Assembly: GCF_042661605.1 (NCBI RefSeq)
Contig: NZ_JBHSWJ010000002.1
Span: 1,302,001-1,366,000, forward strand
Origin: Branchiibius cervicis
GTDB taxonomy: Bacteria; Actinomycetota; Actinomycetes; Actinomycetales; Dermatophilaceae
Length of the DNA: 64,000 bases
Reading direction: 5' to 3'
Positions 27,831 to 39,168 of this stretch are shown here, piece after piece (the stretch's first letter is position 1; the number at the start of each line of letters is the position of its first letter). The notes under the pieces were generated by a model. It had not been told where the DNA came from and searched no databases. It worked only from the letters and a program-made list of their open reading frames with translations. Position numbers and translations under genes: made by a program.

Positions 27831-28781
27831 TCAGGAGATCAATGGCGCCAGCGCTTCACCGAGCTGGCTCACGCGGCCCTCGATGTGGCCGTTGGCGATC
27901 AGGTTGACCGTGACCCCGTCGACGCCACGATCCAGCAGCGCTTGCACACCCGCGGCCACCTCGTCGCTGTCCCCGAGCAGCACTACGGCACGCCGTTGCC
28001 CGGCCTCGGGATGCTCGGCGACGAAGGCGTCGAACTCGGCAGCTGCCTGCTCGTGCGTGGGCGCGATGCACGCATTGGCCTGCACGCTCACGGTGATCTC
28101 GTCCCTGTTGCGGCCGAGGTCGGAGCAGTGACCCGCGAGCGCCTCGAGTTTGCGCGGGATCTCATCGGGCGCGCAGATCAGGTTCGACTCATCGGCATAC
28201 TTCGCGACCAGCCGTAGCGTCTTCTTCTCGCCGCCGCCACCGATCATGACCGGGATCCGGCTCAACGGCGCCGGGTGGTTCATCGCCTCGTGCACCGTGT
28301 AGTGCTTGCCCTCCAGCGACGGGTTCTCACCCTTCAGCATCCCGGTCACGATCTGCAGAGACTCCTCCAGCTTTTCGAATCGCTCGGTGAAGGTGTCGAA
28401 TTCGAAGCCGAGCGACGCGTGCTCGAACTCGTACCAGCCGGCACCGATGCCCAGTTGGCCGCGACCGCCGGACACGACGTCGAGCGCAGTGACCTCCTTC
28501 GCGAGCAGGCTGGGGTTGCGATAGGTGTTGCCGGTGACCAGCGCGGACAGCCGGACCTTCTGCGTGTGCTGCGCCAGTGCGGACAGCAAGGTGTAGCACT
28601 CCAGCATCGGCTGGTCGGGCGAGCCGATCATCGCCAGTTGATAGAAGTGGTCCATCACCAGCACCGTGTCGAAGCCCGACGCCTCGGCCTCATGGGCCTG
28701 CCGCACGACGGTCGGGAACAGCTGGTCGGGTGCTCCGCCGGGGTAGCTGAAGTTGGGAATCTGATAGCCCAGTCGTGTCAT
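27831..28781 (-). CDS. LLM-class F420-dependent oxidoreductase
   Basis: 316 residues from the ATG at 28781. Seen: MTRLGYQIPNFSYPGG, TVLVMDHFYQLAMIG, LVTGNTYRNPSLLAKEVTAL, GRGQLGIGAGWYEFEHASLG and IPVMIGGGGEKKTLRLVAKY, all typical of F420-dependent luciferase-like enzymes. It is a longer paralogue of the protein at 5432-6214. Substrate unknown; F420 use is inferred from family. It is divergent from the metallophosphoesterase gene, 68 bases away. Confidence 0.87.
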   Translation of the reverse strand: MTRLGYQIPNFSYPGGAPDQLFPTVVRQAHEAEASGFDTVLVMDHFYQLAMIGSPDQPMLECYTLLSALAQHTQKVRLSALVTGNTYRNPSLLAKEVTALDVVSGGRGQLGIGAGWYEFEHASLGFEFDTFTERFEKLEESLQIVTGMLKGENPSLEGKHYTVHEAMNHPAPLSRIPVMIGGGGEKKTLRLVAKYADESNLICAPDEIPRKLEALAGHCSDLGRNRDEITVSVQANACIAPTHEQAAAEFDAFVAEHPEAGQRRAVVLLGDSDEVAAGVQALLDRGVDGVTVNLIANGHIEGRVSQLGEALAPLIS

Positions 28782-28849
28782 GGCTTCGACGCTACGCGCA
28801 GGATTCCTCGGCGCACAGCACCGTAGGGAGCCGGCCCTAAGGTCGGTGC

Positions 28850-29635
28850 ATGACCGCACCAGTTATTGAGCGCATCGCCCTCATCTCGGACGTGCACGGC
28901 AATCTCACTGCCCTCGAAGCGGTGTTCGCCGACATCGACGCCCGGGGAATCACCCGGATCTTCAACCTGGGCGACTACGTCGGCAAGGGACCTCGCGGCC
29001 GGGAGGTCGTCGACCTGTGCCGACAGCGATGCGAGGTCAACATCCTGGGCAACTGGGACGACTTCCTTCCCGATCCCGATCGCACGGTCGACAGCGACGC
29101 GCTGAAGTGGTGGCTGCACCAACTCGGCCCTCGCCAGGGGCAGTGGCTTCGCTCGCTGCCGTTCTGCCATGACTTCGTGATGAGCGGCCGGCGGATCCGG
29201 CTCTTCCACGCCTCGGAGGAGACCGTGCACCGCCGGGTCCGCTTCGACCACGACGAGTCCGAGTTCCTTGGCCTGTTCAGGAACACCGCCGCCACCGGTG
29301 ATGGCCCGGTGCCCGATGTGGTGGGGTACGCCGACACCCACGACCCGTACTACGAAACCGACCGGGAGCGCCGGACGGTCTTCAACACCGGCAGTGTCGG
29401 CAACTGTATGGGCGACCCGACGCCCGTTTACGTGGTGCTCGAAGGAATTATGGACAGCCTCGAGCAGGCCCCGTTCTCGATTTCGTTCGTCCGCGTCCCC
29501 TACGACTGGGCGGCCGAAGCCGAGGTCGCCGCCGCGATGAACATGCCCGACCTGGAGGCCTACGTCGTGGAGATCCGCGACGGCATCTACCGCGGTGACT
29601 TCAGGGCGGGTACGGCGCCCGAGTACCACCGCTGA
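28850..29635 (+). CDS. Calcineurin-like metallophosphoesterase
   Basis: 261 residues. Seen: ALISDVHGNLTALEAVFADI (first Asp-His metal motif, about residues 11-30), FNLGDYVGKGPRGREV, ILGNWDDF, and the C-terminal FNTGSVGNCMGDPTPVYVVL, the order typical of YfcE-like phosphodiesterases. It probably hydrolyses a phosphodiester or phosphomonoester with two metal ions; the substrate is unknown. No operon partner is evident. Confidence 0.87.
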   Translation: MTAPVIERIALISDVHGNLTALEAVFADIDARGITRIFNLGDYVGKGPRGREVVDLCRQRCEVNILGNWDDFLPDPDRTVDSDALKWWLHQLGPRQGQWLRSLPFCHDFVMSGRRIRLFHASEETVHRRVRFDHDESEFLGLFRNTAATGDGPVPDVVGYADTHDPYYETDRERRTVFNTGSVGNCMGDPTPVYVVLEGIMDSLEQAPFSISFVRVPYDWAAEAEVAAAMNMPDLEAYVVEIRDGIYRGDFRAGTAPEYHR

Positions 29636-29741
29636 CCAGGGCTCGCCGGGGCGGCGTGTTCTCGACCCTGCCGTGCACGCGTGATGGCAAGGTGGACGTC
29701 GTGGCCCAGCACCCGACGTACGTCGATCGGTCGGGTCGGCC

Positions 29742-30839
29742 ATGAAGCTCGTCGTCATCTCGGCGCTGACCTCCGTCATCGTCAGCCTGGTCGGGACACG
29801 ATGGTTCATCACCCTGGCCACCCGCCATGGTTGGGCGCAGTACGTTCGCGAGGACGGTCCCGTCACCCACCAGACCAAACGCGGTACCCCGCAGATGGGC
29901 GGCATACCCATCCTCCTGTCGGCCGTGTTCGGGTACGCCTTCGCGCACGCGGTGACCCTGACGATGCCGACGTCTTCCGGGCTGCTGGTGGTGTTCTTGA
30001 TGCTCGGGACCGGCTTCGTCGGATTCCTGGACGACTGGCGCAAGATCCGGCGTGAACGCTCGCTAGGTCTGACCGGGCGGGAGAAACTGGTCGGCCAGGC
30101 GCTGGTCACCCTCGTCTTCGTCGTGCTGGCAACGCGGTTCGCACGCGACGGGTTGACCCCGGCCAGCTTCCATATCTCCTACCTTCGGGATACCTGGGTC
30201 AATCTGGCGTTCGCCGGGACCGGTGTCGGGCTCGTGCTGCTCGTGCTGTGGGCCAACGTGATCATCGCCGGTGCCAGCAACGGGGTGAACCTCACCGACG
30301 GACTCGATGGACAGGCGGCCGGTGCGTGCGTCATGGTTTTCGGCGCCTACGTGCTCATTGCGATCTGGCAGTTCAACCAGAGCTGCCAGACGGCCCTGAG
30401 CGCCAGGTGCTACGCCGTCCGGGACCCGCTGGACCTGGCCGTACTGGCCGCCGCCATCATGGGCGGCTGCTTCGGCTTCTTGTGGTGGAACGCCTTCCCC
30501 GCCCGGCTCTTCATGGGGGATGTGGGGTCGCTGGGTCTGGGCGGGGCGCTCGCCGGGTTGGCCATCACCAGCCGCACCGAACTGCTGATGGTCATCGTCG
30601 GCGGCCTCTTCGTCATCGTGACGATGTCCTCCATCCTGCAGACCGGCTACTTCAAGCTGACGAAACGTCGCAACGGCGGCGTCGGCAAGCGATTGTTCAA
30701 AATGGCGCCGCTGCACCATCATTTCGAACTGGTCGGTTGGGAGCAGATCACCATCACGATCCGCTTCTGGATCGTGTGCGGGCTCTGCGTCGGGCTCGGG
30801 CTGGGCATCTTCTACGCGGAGTGGGTTGCCGGTAGGTGA
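29742..30839 (+). CDS. mraY: Phospho-N-acetylmuramoyl-pentapeptide-transferase (MraY) homologue outside a dcw cluster
   Basis: 365 residues with about ten membrane segments. MraY transfers phospho-MurNAc-pentapeptide to undecaprenyl phosphate, making lipid I. Seen: GTPQMGGIPILLSAVF, the Asp-Asp motif GFLDDWRKIRR, NGVNLTDGLDGQAAGA, LFMGDVGSLGLGGALA, and MAPLHHHFELVGWEQ with the histidine motif, so all main catalytic elements are present. Its neighbours are a metallophosphoesterase and an RmlD-like gene rather than murF or murD. It may be a second MraY or the only copy moved from the cluster; this window cannot decide. Confidence 0.88.
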   Translation: MKLVVISALTSVIVSLVGTRWFITLATRHGWAQYVREDGPVTHQTKRGTPQMGGIPILLSAVFGYAFAHAVTLTMPTSSGLLVVFLMLGTGFVGFLDDWRKIRRERSLGLTGREKLVGQALVTLVFVVLATRFARDGLTPASFHISYLRDTWVNLAFAGTGVGLVLLVLWANVIIAGASNGVNLTDGLDGQAAGACVMVFGAYVLIAIWQFNQSCQTALSARCYAVRDPLDLAVLAAAIMGGCFGFLWWNAFPARLFMGDVGSLGLGGALAGLAITSRTELLMVIVGGLFVIVTMSSILQTGYFKLTKRRNGGVGKRLFKMAPLHHHFELVGWEQITITIRFWIVCGLCVGLGLGIFYAEWVAGR

Positions 30840-30863
30840 CCGGTCCGCGATGTCCTGATCCGG

Positions 30864-31675
30864 TCAGGCCAGGAACTCCCGGGCGCCGCGCAGCCGGGTG
30901 GTCAACATCGCCTGGGTGGCCGAGCTGTCCAGGCGTACGTCGCGTGGTCGCCACTTCTCCATGTCCTGCGTGCGCGACGGGAGAGCGTCCGCGTCCAAAC
31001 CGTCACGAACTGCGATGAGCCGCCCCAACTCCAGCCGGGACACAGCATCTGCCCCGCCGAGGTGATGGATGCCGCAGCGGTCCGTCGTCGCCAATTCCAC
31101 GAGCGCGGCCGCGAGGTCGGCCACATGCACCGGGCAGCGGTATTCGTCGGTGAACAGGAAACCCTCGCCGCCGGCTGCCAGTTCGTGAACGAACCGCTCG
31201 GGTTGCGACGATCCGCCGGAACTGATGATCAGCGACGACCTGGCGATGACGGCGGCCGGGTCGATCGACGCAACGGCGACTTCGGCGGCTGCCTTCGCCG
31301 CGCCGTACGGGGTAATGGGCGAGGGGTCGTCGCTCTCGACGTAGGGGAGGGGCGCCCGGCGAACAGGGCGTCCGAACTCACCTGCACCAGCCGTGCACCG
31401 GCAGCGTGAGAACGGCTGGCGAGCCGGGCCGCGCCCCATGCCGTGACCTGCCAGTCCGCCCCGGAGTACGCCGCGTTGATGATGATCTCGGGCCGTACGT
31501 CGGCCAGCACCTCGGCCACGTCCTGATCAGAGCGCAGGTCCAGGTGGCGCCAGGTGGCCCATGCTTCACCGGGCCATCTCGCGAAGGTGCCCACGACCTG
31601 GTGGCCCAGCTCGATGCAGCGAAGGAGCAACTCCTGTCCGAGCAGGCCGGTCCCGCCCACGATCAGCACGCGCAC
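30864..31675 (-). CDS. RmlD-like NAD(P)-dependent sugar-nucleotide reductase/epimerase, frameshifted
   Basis: About 270 residues after repair, from the GTG at 31675. Seen: the Rossmann start VRVLIVGGTGLLGQELL, the strand IIINAAYSGADWQV, VQVSSDALFAGR with the catalytic serine region, YGAAKAAAEVAV with the YxxxK pair, and IHHLGGADAVSRLELGRLIA near the C-terminus. This resembles dTDP-4-dehydrorhamnose reductase, though the substrate is uncertain. The frame breaks in the G-rich stretch 31344-31352; one added C on the coding strand gives AGRPLPYVESDDPSPITPYG. It is convergent with mraY. Confidence 0.82.
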
Positions 31676-31738
31676 CCGCCGATCGTAGGCCGCCCGGGGC
31701 TGCCACATCGGTGGTCGTGGGGGAGCGTTGCGTCAGTT

Positions 31739-31806
31739 CAGCGGCAGTCTGCAATCCAACGGACGTTTCGCGGCGAATTCTTCCGCGAAATTGCAGATTG
31801 CCGCTG
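31739..31806. repeat. Long intergenic inverted repeat with nested hairpin
   Basis: Outer arms of 17 bases (31739-31755 and 31790-31806, 16 of 17 complementary) enclose an inner TTTCGCGG/CCGCGAAA stem, with a one-sided bulge of about ten bases. It lies in the 313-base gap between the divergent RmlD-like and aconitase genes. Apart from this hairpin, the palindrome at 31946-31965 and the aconitase ribosome site, I see nothing in that gap. Confidence 0.75.
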
Positions 31807-31945
31807 GTGTGCTGTTGCGCGTGATCGATCGTAGGTCGCAAAGCCTGCCACAGCGGCAGTCGCGGTGAGAGGATCGAAGACGGACGGAACCCGAGGTCAG
31901 GTTAGGTCTGCCTTCGCTGAAACGCCGCAGGCGGATGTGAGAACA

Positions 31946-31965
31946 TTATCTTGACGTCAAGATAA
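31946..31965. promoter_or_regulatory. Perfect 20-bp palindrome upstream of aconitase
   Basis: TTATCTTGACGTCAAGATAA is identical to its reverse complement. It ends 23 bases before the aconitase start and 12 bases before the AAGGAG ribosome site, so a bound protein would cover the start of transcription or the -10 region. Streptomyces aconitase is controlled by the MarR-family regulator TamR; whether this is the same kind of site is inference. Confidence 0.7.
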
Positions 31966-31988
31966 ATCGATCGGACGAAGGAGTCGTC

Positions 31989-34753
<2,765 letters not shown>

Positions 34754-34770
34754 GCCGATCTCGTACGGCG

Positions 34771-34802
34771 CGAAGGGGAGTCCCGCTCGGGGCTCCCCTT
34801 CG
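34771..34802. terminator. Hairpin terminator after aconitase
   Basis: Perfect ten-pair stem (CGAAGGGGAG with CTCCCCTTCG) extended by CCC/GGG and one wobble pair around a four-base loop. It lies 18 bases past the aconitase stop and eight before the stop of the convergent hydrolase, so it probably serves both. It has no long T-tract, as is common in GC-rich genomes. Confidence 0.85.
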
Positions 34803-34810
34803 TCGTTGGC

Positions 34811-35713
34811 TCAGTTCGTCGCGGTCCGGGCGGAGAGGACCTCGTCGGCGAGGCGGTCGGCGTACTCCTGCGGCTGCTCGACATAGGCGAAGTGTCCCGA
34901 CCGCTCGAAGACGACGACATCGCCGCCTGTAGCGGCACGGTAGGTCTCGATCATCGCGGGAGGACACACGAGGTCGCGGGCGCCGACGAACAGGGCTGAG
35001 CGACAGTCGAGTTCGGCGAGACGAGGCGTCCGGTCCTGGTACATGTCGGAGATCAACGGCAGATGACTGGCCCCACGGGTCCAGTCCAGGTCGGTGGGAG
35101 CTTGCTGGGCAAGGACTAGGTACGTCGTCAGCCCGTTCTCGTCGTACGTGAACAACCGCAGGTAGTCGGGGCCGAGCTGTTGCATGGCAGCCAGCACCTG
35201 CGAATCGAACTGCAGCCGGTGCGGTGCTGCCGCTGCGGCGCGGCACACGGCGGCGGCCTGCGTCTTGCCGGCGTTTTCCAGCAGATCGGCGGCCACGGGC
35301 AACCTGTAACGGTCCGTCGCGTCACAGTCCCACGACGGCGCGTCGAAGACCGCTACCTCGAAGACTTCCGGGTGCTCGACGGCGTAGTCGAGCAGATACG
35401 CGCCGCCGGCTGAATGCCCCAGTGCCGACCACCGGTCGATGCCGAGGGTTCTGCGGATAGCTTCGAAATCCTCGATCAGGACGGCGGTCGAGAGTTCCGG
35501 CTGGTCGGGCAGCGGATCGGAGCGCAGCACGCCTCGCTGGTCAACCCCGATCACGCGCAGCCCACGGGCGGCGAGCAGGTCGCCGACGCTGGTCATGAAG
35601 TCCCAGCAGGAATTGCCCGGTCCGCCGTGCACGAACACCAGCGGGGGAGCATCCTTGGGCCCACGGTCGTCCACGAACAGGTTCGTTCCGTTGATCCGCA
35701 TCAACTCGGTCAC
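34811..35713 (-). CDS. Alpha/beta hydrolase (proline-iminopeptidase-like)
   Basis: 300 residues from the GTG at 35713, which has GAAGGAG five bases upstream. Seen: the oxyanion loop VFVHGGPGNSCWDF, IGVDQRGVLRSDPLPDQPEL, the nucleophile elbow LGHSAGGAYLLDYAVEHPE, and the C-terminal RSGHFAYVEQPQEYAD with the catalytic histidine. The HGGPG and DQRG motifs point to the proline iminopeptidase subfamily, but the substrate is not known. No signal peptide is visible. Its 3' end shares the terminator with aconitase. Confidence 0.85.
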   Translation of the reverse strand: MTELMRINGTNLFVDDRGPKDAPPLVFVHGGPGNSCWDFMTSVGDLLAARGLRVIGVDQRGVLRSDPLPDQPELSTAVLIEDFEAIRRTLGIDRWSALGHSAGGAYLLDYAVEHPEVFEVAVFDAPSWDCDATDRYRLPVAADLLENAGKTQAAAVCRAAAAAPHRLQFDSQVLAAMQQLGPDYLRLFTYDENGLTTYLVLAQQAPTDLDWTRGASHLPLISDMYQDRTPRLAELDCRSALFVGARDLVCPPAMIETYRAATGGDVVVFERSGHFAYVEQPQEYADRLADEVLSARTATN

Positions 35714-35835
35714 GCGGGCTCCTTCAGCGAGTAGCGACACATTCAGGGTTTTTTGAGCTCCGGAAGTCCCCAGCGTAAGAACTTTCGGTGTCCAATGGGG
35801 AACTGGAAACAATTTCCTGACCGGAGGTCCATCTC

Positions 35836-37173
35836 GTGTCCGTCTCATCGTCCCGTCAGTCCGATCGCAGCGCCGCGCCCGCTACTCTTCCCCGTCTCAC
35901 CCGCCGTCAGCTGGTCGGGGGTGGCGTGCTTGCCGCCGGCGGTCTGCTTCTGGCCGGCCCGGCCGGCGCCGCGTCCGCGACAACCCGATCGGTAGCCGCG
36001 ACTGACCAGAAGATCGCCAACCATCACTTCCGCGCGCCGTTCGACTTCCTGCGCGGCAGCCGGGACGGTGTGCTGCCGTCCGCCGCCGGGCTGCGCCTGC
36101 TACACCCCACCAAGAGGCGGCAGTACGCCGATCTGGCGGCGGGCAGTCCGACCGTCACCTATGACTACGGTTCCTGGACATCGCCCTGGCTCGGTCAGGG
36201 CTTCGGGCTCACCGAACTCATCAGCTCCTGGAATGCCGACACCCCGAACGGCACGTGGATCGAGTCGCAGGTGCGCGGTGTCGATGAGACCGGCACGATG
36301 TCGGACTGGTTCGTACTGGGGCGGTGGTGCAGCAACGATCTGGCCGATGGCGGTGCGATCAGCCGGACCTCCGTCGACGGGCAGGGCACCGACATCGCCA
36401 CCGTCTGGACCGACACCCTGCACCTCTACGGCGACCACACGTTCGGCAAGGTGCAGCTGCGAATCCTGTTGATGCGCAAAGCCGGCACCCGACTCACCCC
36501 GTCGGTGCGCTTCTTCGGTGCTGTTGCCTCCAACCTGCCCAGCGACGTACCGGCCACCAGCACCTTCGGTCTGCGTCGGGGGATCGCCCTGCCGGTCCCG
36601 ACCTACTCCCAGGAGTTGCACGAGGGTCAGTACCCGCAGTGGGACAACGGGGGAGAAGCATGGTGCTCGCCCACCTCGACCTCGATGATCGTGGCCTACT
36701 GGCATAAAGGTCCCTCCGCCAAGGACCTGGCCTGGGTAGAGCCGAAGGTCGACCCCCAGGTGCCGTTCGCGGCCCGCAACGTCTACGACGCGGCGTACGA
36801 AGGATGCGGCAACTGGCCGTTCAACACGGCGTACGCCGGCCGCTGGGGCCTGGAGGGGTACGTCACCCGGTTGCGCAACCTGCGCGAGGCCGAGCCGTTC
36901 ATCAAGGCAGGCATCCCGCTGGCGACCTCCATTGCCTTCGAGCCGGGTCAGCTCGATGGTGCGGGTTACAGCACCGATGGCCACCTGATGGTCCTGGCCG
37001 GCTTCACCGACGCCGGCGACGTCGTGATGAACGACCCGGCCAGTCACCTGATCAAGTCCGACGACGCCGTGCGCACCACCTACCGCCGAGACCAGTTCGA
37101 GAGCCTCTGGTTGAACGCCAGCGGAGGAACGGTCTACGTCATCCACCCCACCTGGTTGCGCCCCCGGCGCTGA
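35836..37173 (+). CDS. Secreted C39-like peptidase family protein (Tat signal)
   Basis: 445 residues. The N-terminus RLTRRQLVGGGVLAAGGLLL is followed by AGPAGAASA, which has the look of a Tat signal: twin arginines, then a hydrophobic alanine/glycine stretch with a likely cut after AGA or ASA. The C-terminal half has GGEAWCSPTSTSMIVAYW with the candidate catalytic cysteine (about residue 278) and STDGHLMVLAGFTDAGDVVM with the histidine, then NDPAS, the peptidase C39-like triad order. It probably cleaves peptide or cell-wall bonds outside the cell. The GTG at 35836 follows CCGGAGG. Confidence 0.83.
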   Translation: MSVSSSRQSDRSAAPATLPRLTRRQLVGGGVLAAGGLLLAGPAGAASATTRSVAATDQKIANHHFRAPFDFLRGSRDGVLPSAAGLRLLHPTKRRQYADLAAGSPTVTYDYGSWTSPWLGQGFGLTELISSWNADTPNGTWIESQVRGVDETGTMSDWFVLGRWCSNDLADGGAISRTSVDGQGTDIATVWTDTLHLYGDHTFGKVQLRILLMRKAGTRLTPSVRFFGAVASNLPSDVPATSTFGLRRGIALPVPTYSQELHEGQYPQWDNGGEAWCSPTSTSMIVAYWHKGPSAKDLAWVEPKVDPQVPFAARNVYDAAYEGCGNWPFNTAYAGRWGLEGYVTRLRNLREAEPFIKAGIPLATSIAFEPGQLDGAGYSTDGHLMVLAGFTDAGDVVMNDPASHLIKSDDAVRTTYRRDQFESLWLNASGGTVYVIHPTWLRPRR

Positions 37174-37300
37174 GCACGCTCCCGGCCGGGGCGCACTCCT
37201 GACGAGTTCGCCGCGCTCGTCGTACGTCGATCGGCAGGAGGGTCCCGGCCGGCTCACGTCGTAGACTCAGGAGACTCACGACGAAAGGTGTGCGCTGACC

Positions 37301-39166
37301 GTGGGACTTCTGGAGGGCATCGACGGCCCGGCCGACGTCAAGGCAATCCCGGCGGAGCGACTGGAGGATCTCGCTGCGGAGATCCGGGCGTTCCTCGTGG
37401 ATTCGGTATCGCGCACCGGGGGTCATCTGGGACCCAACCTGGGGGTCGTCGAACTCACGATCGCGTTGCACCGGGTCTTCGACAGTCCGCGTGACGCCAT
37501 CGTGCTGGACACCGGCCACCAGTCCTACGTGCACAAGCTGCTCACCGGGCGGCACGACTTCTCCAAGCTGAAGAAGCAGGGCGGGTTGTCCGGTTACCCC
37601 AGCCGAGCCGAATCCGAGCACGATGTGGTCGAGAGTTCGCACGCCTCGACCTCCCTTTCCTGGGCTGAAGGCATCGCCAAGGCGCGGCTGCTGTCCGGGC
37701 AGCGTGACCGCCACACGGTCGCTGTCATCGGCGACGGCGCCCTGACCGGTGGGATGGCCTGGGAAGCGTTGAACAACATCGCCGTCGACAAGGATCTGCC
37801 GTTGGTGATCGTGGTCAACGACAACGAGCGGTCCTACGCTCCGACGATCGGCGGCCTGGCCGATCACCTGGCGGCGCTGCGGACCACGCGCACCTACGAG
37901 CGGATGCTGGATTGGGGCAAGGACACCCTGCAGCACACACCGGTCGTCGGTCAGGCGATGTTCGAGACGTTGCACGGGGTGAAGAAGGGCCTGAAGGACA
38001 TCGTCGCTCCGCAGGGAATGTTCGAGGACCTGGGACTGAAGTACGTCGGGCCGGTGGACGGGCACGACGTCACCGCCGTCGAGCAGGCGCTGTCCCGGGC
38101 CCGCGATTTCGGCGGCCCGGTCCTGGTGCACGTCATCACCCAGAAGGGCCGCGGCTATCAGCCGGCGCTGGAGGACCTGGCCGACCATATGCACGGCATC
38201 GGCAAGATCAATCCCGAGACCGGGCTGCCGTTCGAGGTGTCGGGCCGGATCTGGACCGACGAATTCGCCGATGAGATGGTCCGCATCGGTCAGGAGCGGC
38301 CCGATGTCGTGGCCATCACCGCGGCCATGTTGATCCCGGTGGGGCTGGACAAGTTCGCCGCGGCCTACCCCGAGCGGGTCCTGGACGTCGGGATCGCCGA
38401 ACAGCATGCCGTCACGATGGCCGCCGGCCTGTCCTTCGGCGGCATGCACCCGGTCGTGGCCATCTACTCGACCTTCCTCAACCGCGCGTTCGATCAGTTG
38501 CTGATGGAGGCGGGGCTGCACAAACAGGGCATCACTCTGGTGCTGGACCGCGCGGGCATCACCGGCTCGGACGGTCCCTCGCACAACGGCATGTGGGACA
38601 TGGCGATCGCCTCAATCGTGCCGGGCCTGCGGCTGGCGGCACCGCGCGACGGTCAGCAAGTGGTCCTGCAACTGCGGGAGGCGCTGGACGTCGCCGATGC
38701 ACCCACCGTGGTGCGCTTCCCCAAGGGCGACGTCGCCGAACCGTTGACCGCGGTGGCGCAACGCGGCGGAATCGACATCCTGCGGGACACCCCTGACGTG
38801 CCCGACGTGCTGCTGGTCGGTGTGGGAGCGATGTGTGCGACCGCGCTGGGGATCGCAGAAAAGCTTGCCGCACAGGGGATTTCGTCGCGTGTCGTCGACC
38901 CGCGGTGGGTGCTGCCGATTTCGCCCGCGCTGGTCGAGGAGGCCCGCCCGGCCGGTCAGGTCGTGGTCATCGAGGACGGTCTGGTGACCAACGGGGTCGG
39001 TCAGGCGTTGGGTTTCGCGCTGCGCGAGGCGTCCGTGGCGACGCCGCTGCGCACGTTCGGGGTGCCGCAGGAGTTCCTGGAGCACGCGTCCCGCGGCCAG
39101 GTACTCGATTCCATCGGCCTCACCGCTGACGTCATCGCCACGAAGCTGATCGCCGACCTCACCTGA
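37301..39166 (+). CDS. dxs: 1-deoxy-D-xylulose-5-phosphate synthase
   Basis: 621 residues. It condenses pyruvate and glyceraldehyde 3-phosphate with thiamine diphosphate, the first step of the MEP isoprenoid pathway. Seen: GGHLGPNLGVVELTIALH, DTGHQSYVHKLLTGR, the ThDP motif from GDGALTGGMAWEALNN to VIVVNDN, GIAEQHAVTMAAGLSFGG, LVLDRAGITGSDGPSHNG, and the C-terminal transketolase domain. The GTG at 37301 begins MGLLEGIDGPADVK as in relatives. A TAGACT at 37262-37267 is a possible -10 element, without a good -35. It corresponds to the dxs1 position of mycobacteria. Confidence 0.96.
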   Translation: MGLLEGIDGPADVKAIPAERLEDLAAEIRAFLVDSVSRTGGHLGPNLGVVELTIALHRVFDSPRDAIVLDTGHQSYVHKLLTGRHDFSKLKKQGGLSGYPSRAESEHDVVESSHASTSLSWAEGIAKARLLSGQRDRHTVAVIGDGALTGGMAWEALNNIAVDKDLPLVIVVNDNERSYAPTIGGLADHLAALRTTRTYERMLDWGKDTLQHTPVVGQAMFETLHGVKKGLKDIVAPQGMFEDLGLKYVGPVDGHDVTAVEQALSRARDFGGPVLVHVITQKGRGYQPALEDLADHMHGIGKINPETGLPFEVSGRIWTDEFADEMVRIGQERPDVVAITAAMLIPVGLDKFAAAYPERVLDVGIAEQHAVTMAAGLSFGGMHPVVAIYSTFLNRAFDQLLMEAGLHKQGITLVLDRAGITGSDGPSHNGMWDMAIASIVPGLRLAAPRDGQQVVLQLREALDVADAPTVVRFPKGDVAEPLTAVAQRGGIDILRDTPDVPDVLLVGVGAMCATALGIAEKLAAQGISSRVVDPRWVLPISPALVEEARPAGQVVVIEDGLVTNGVGQALGFALREASVATPLRTFGVPQEFLEHASRGQVLDSIGLTADVIATKLIADLT

Positions 39167-39168
39167 TC

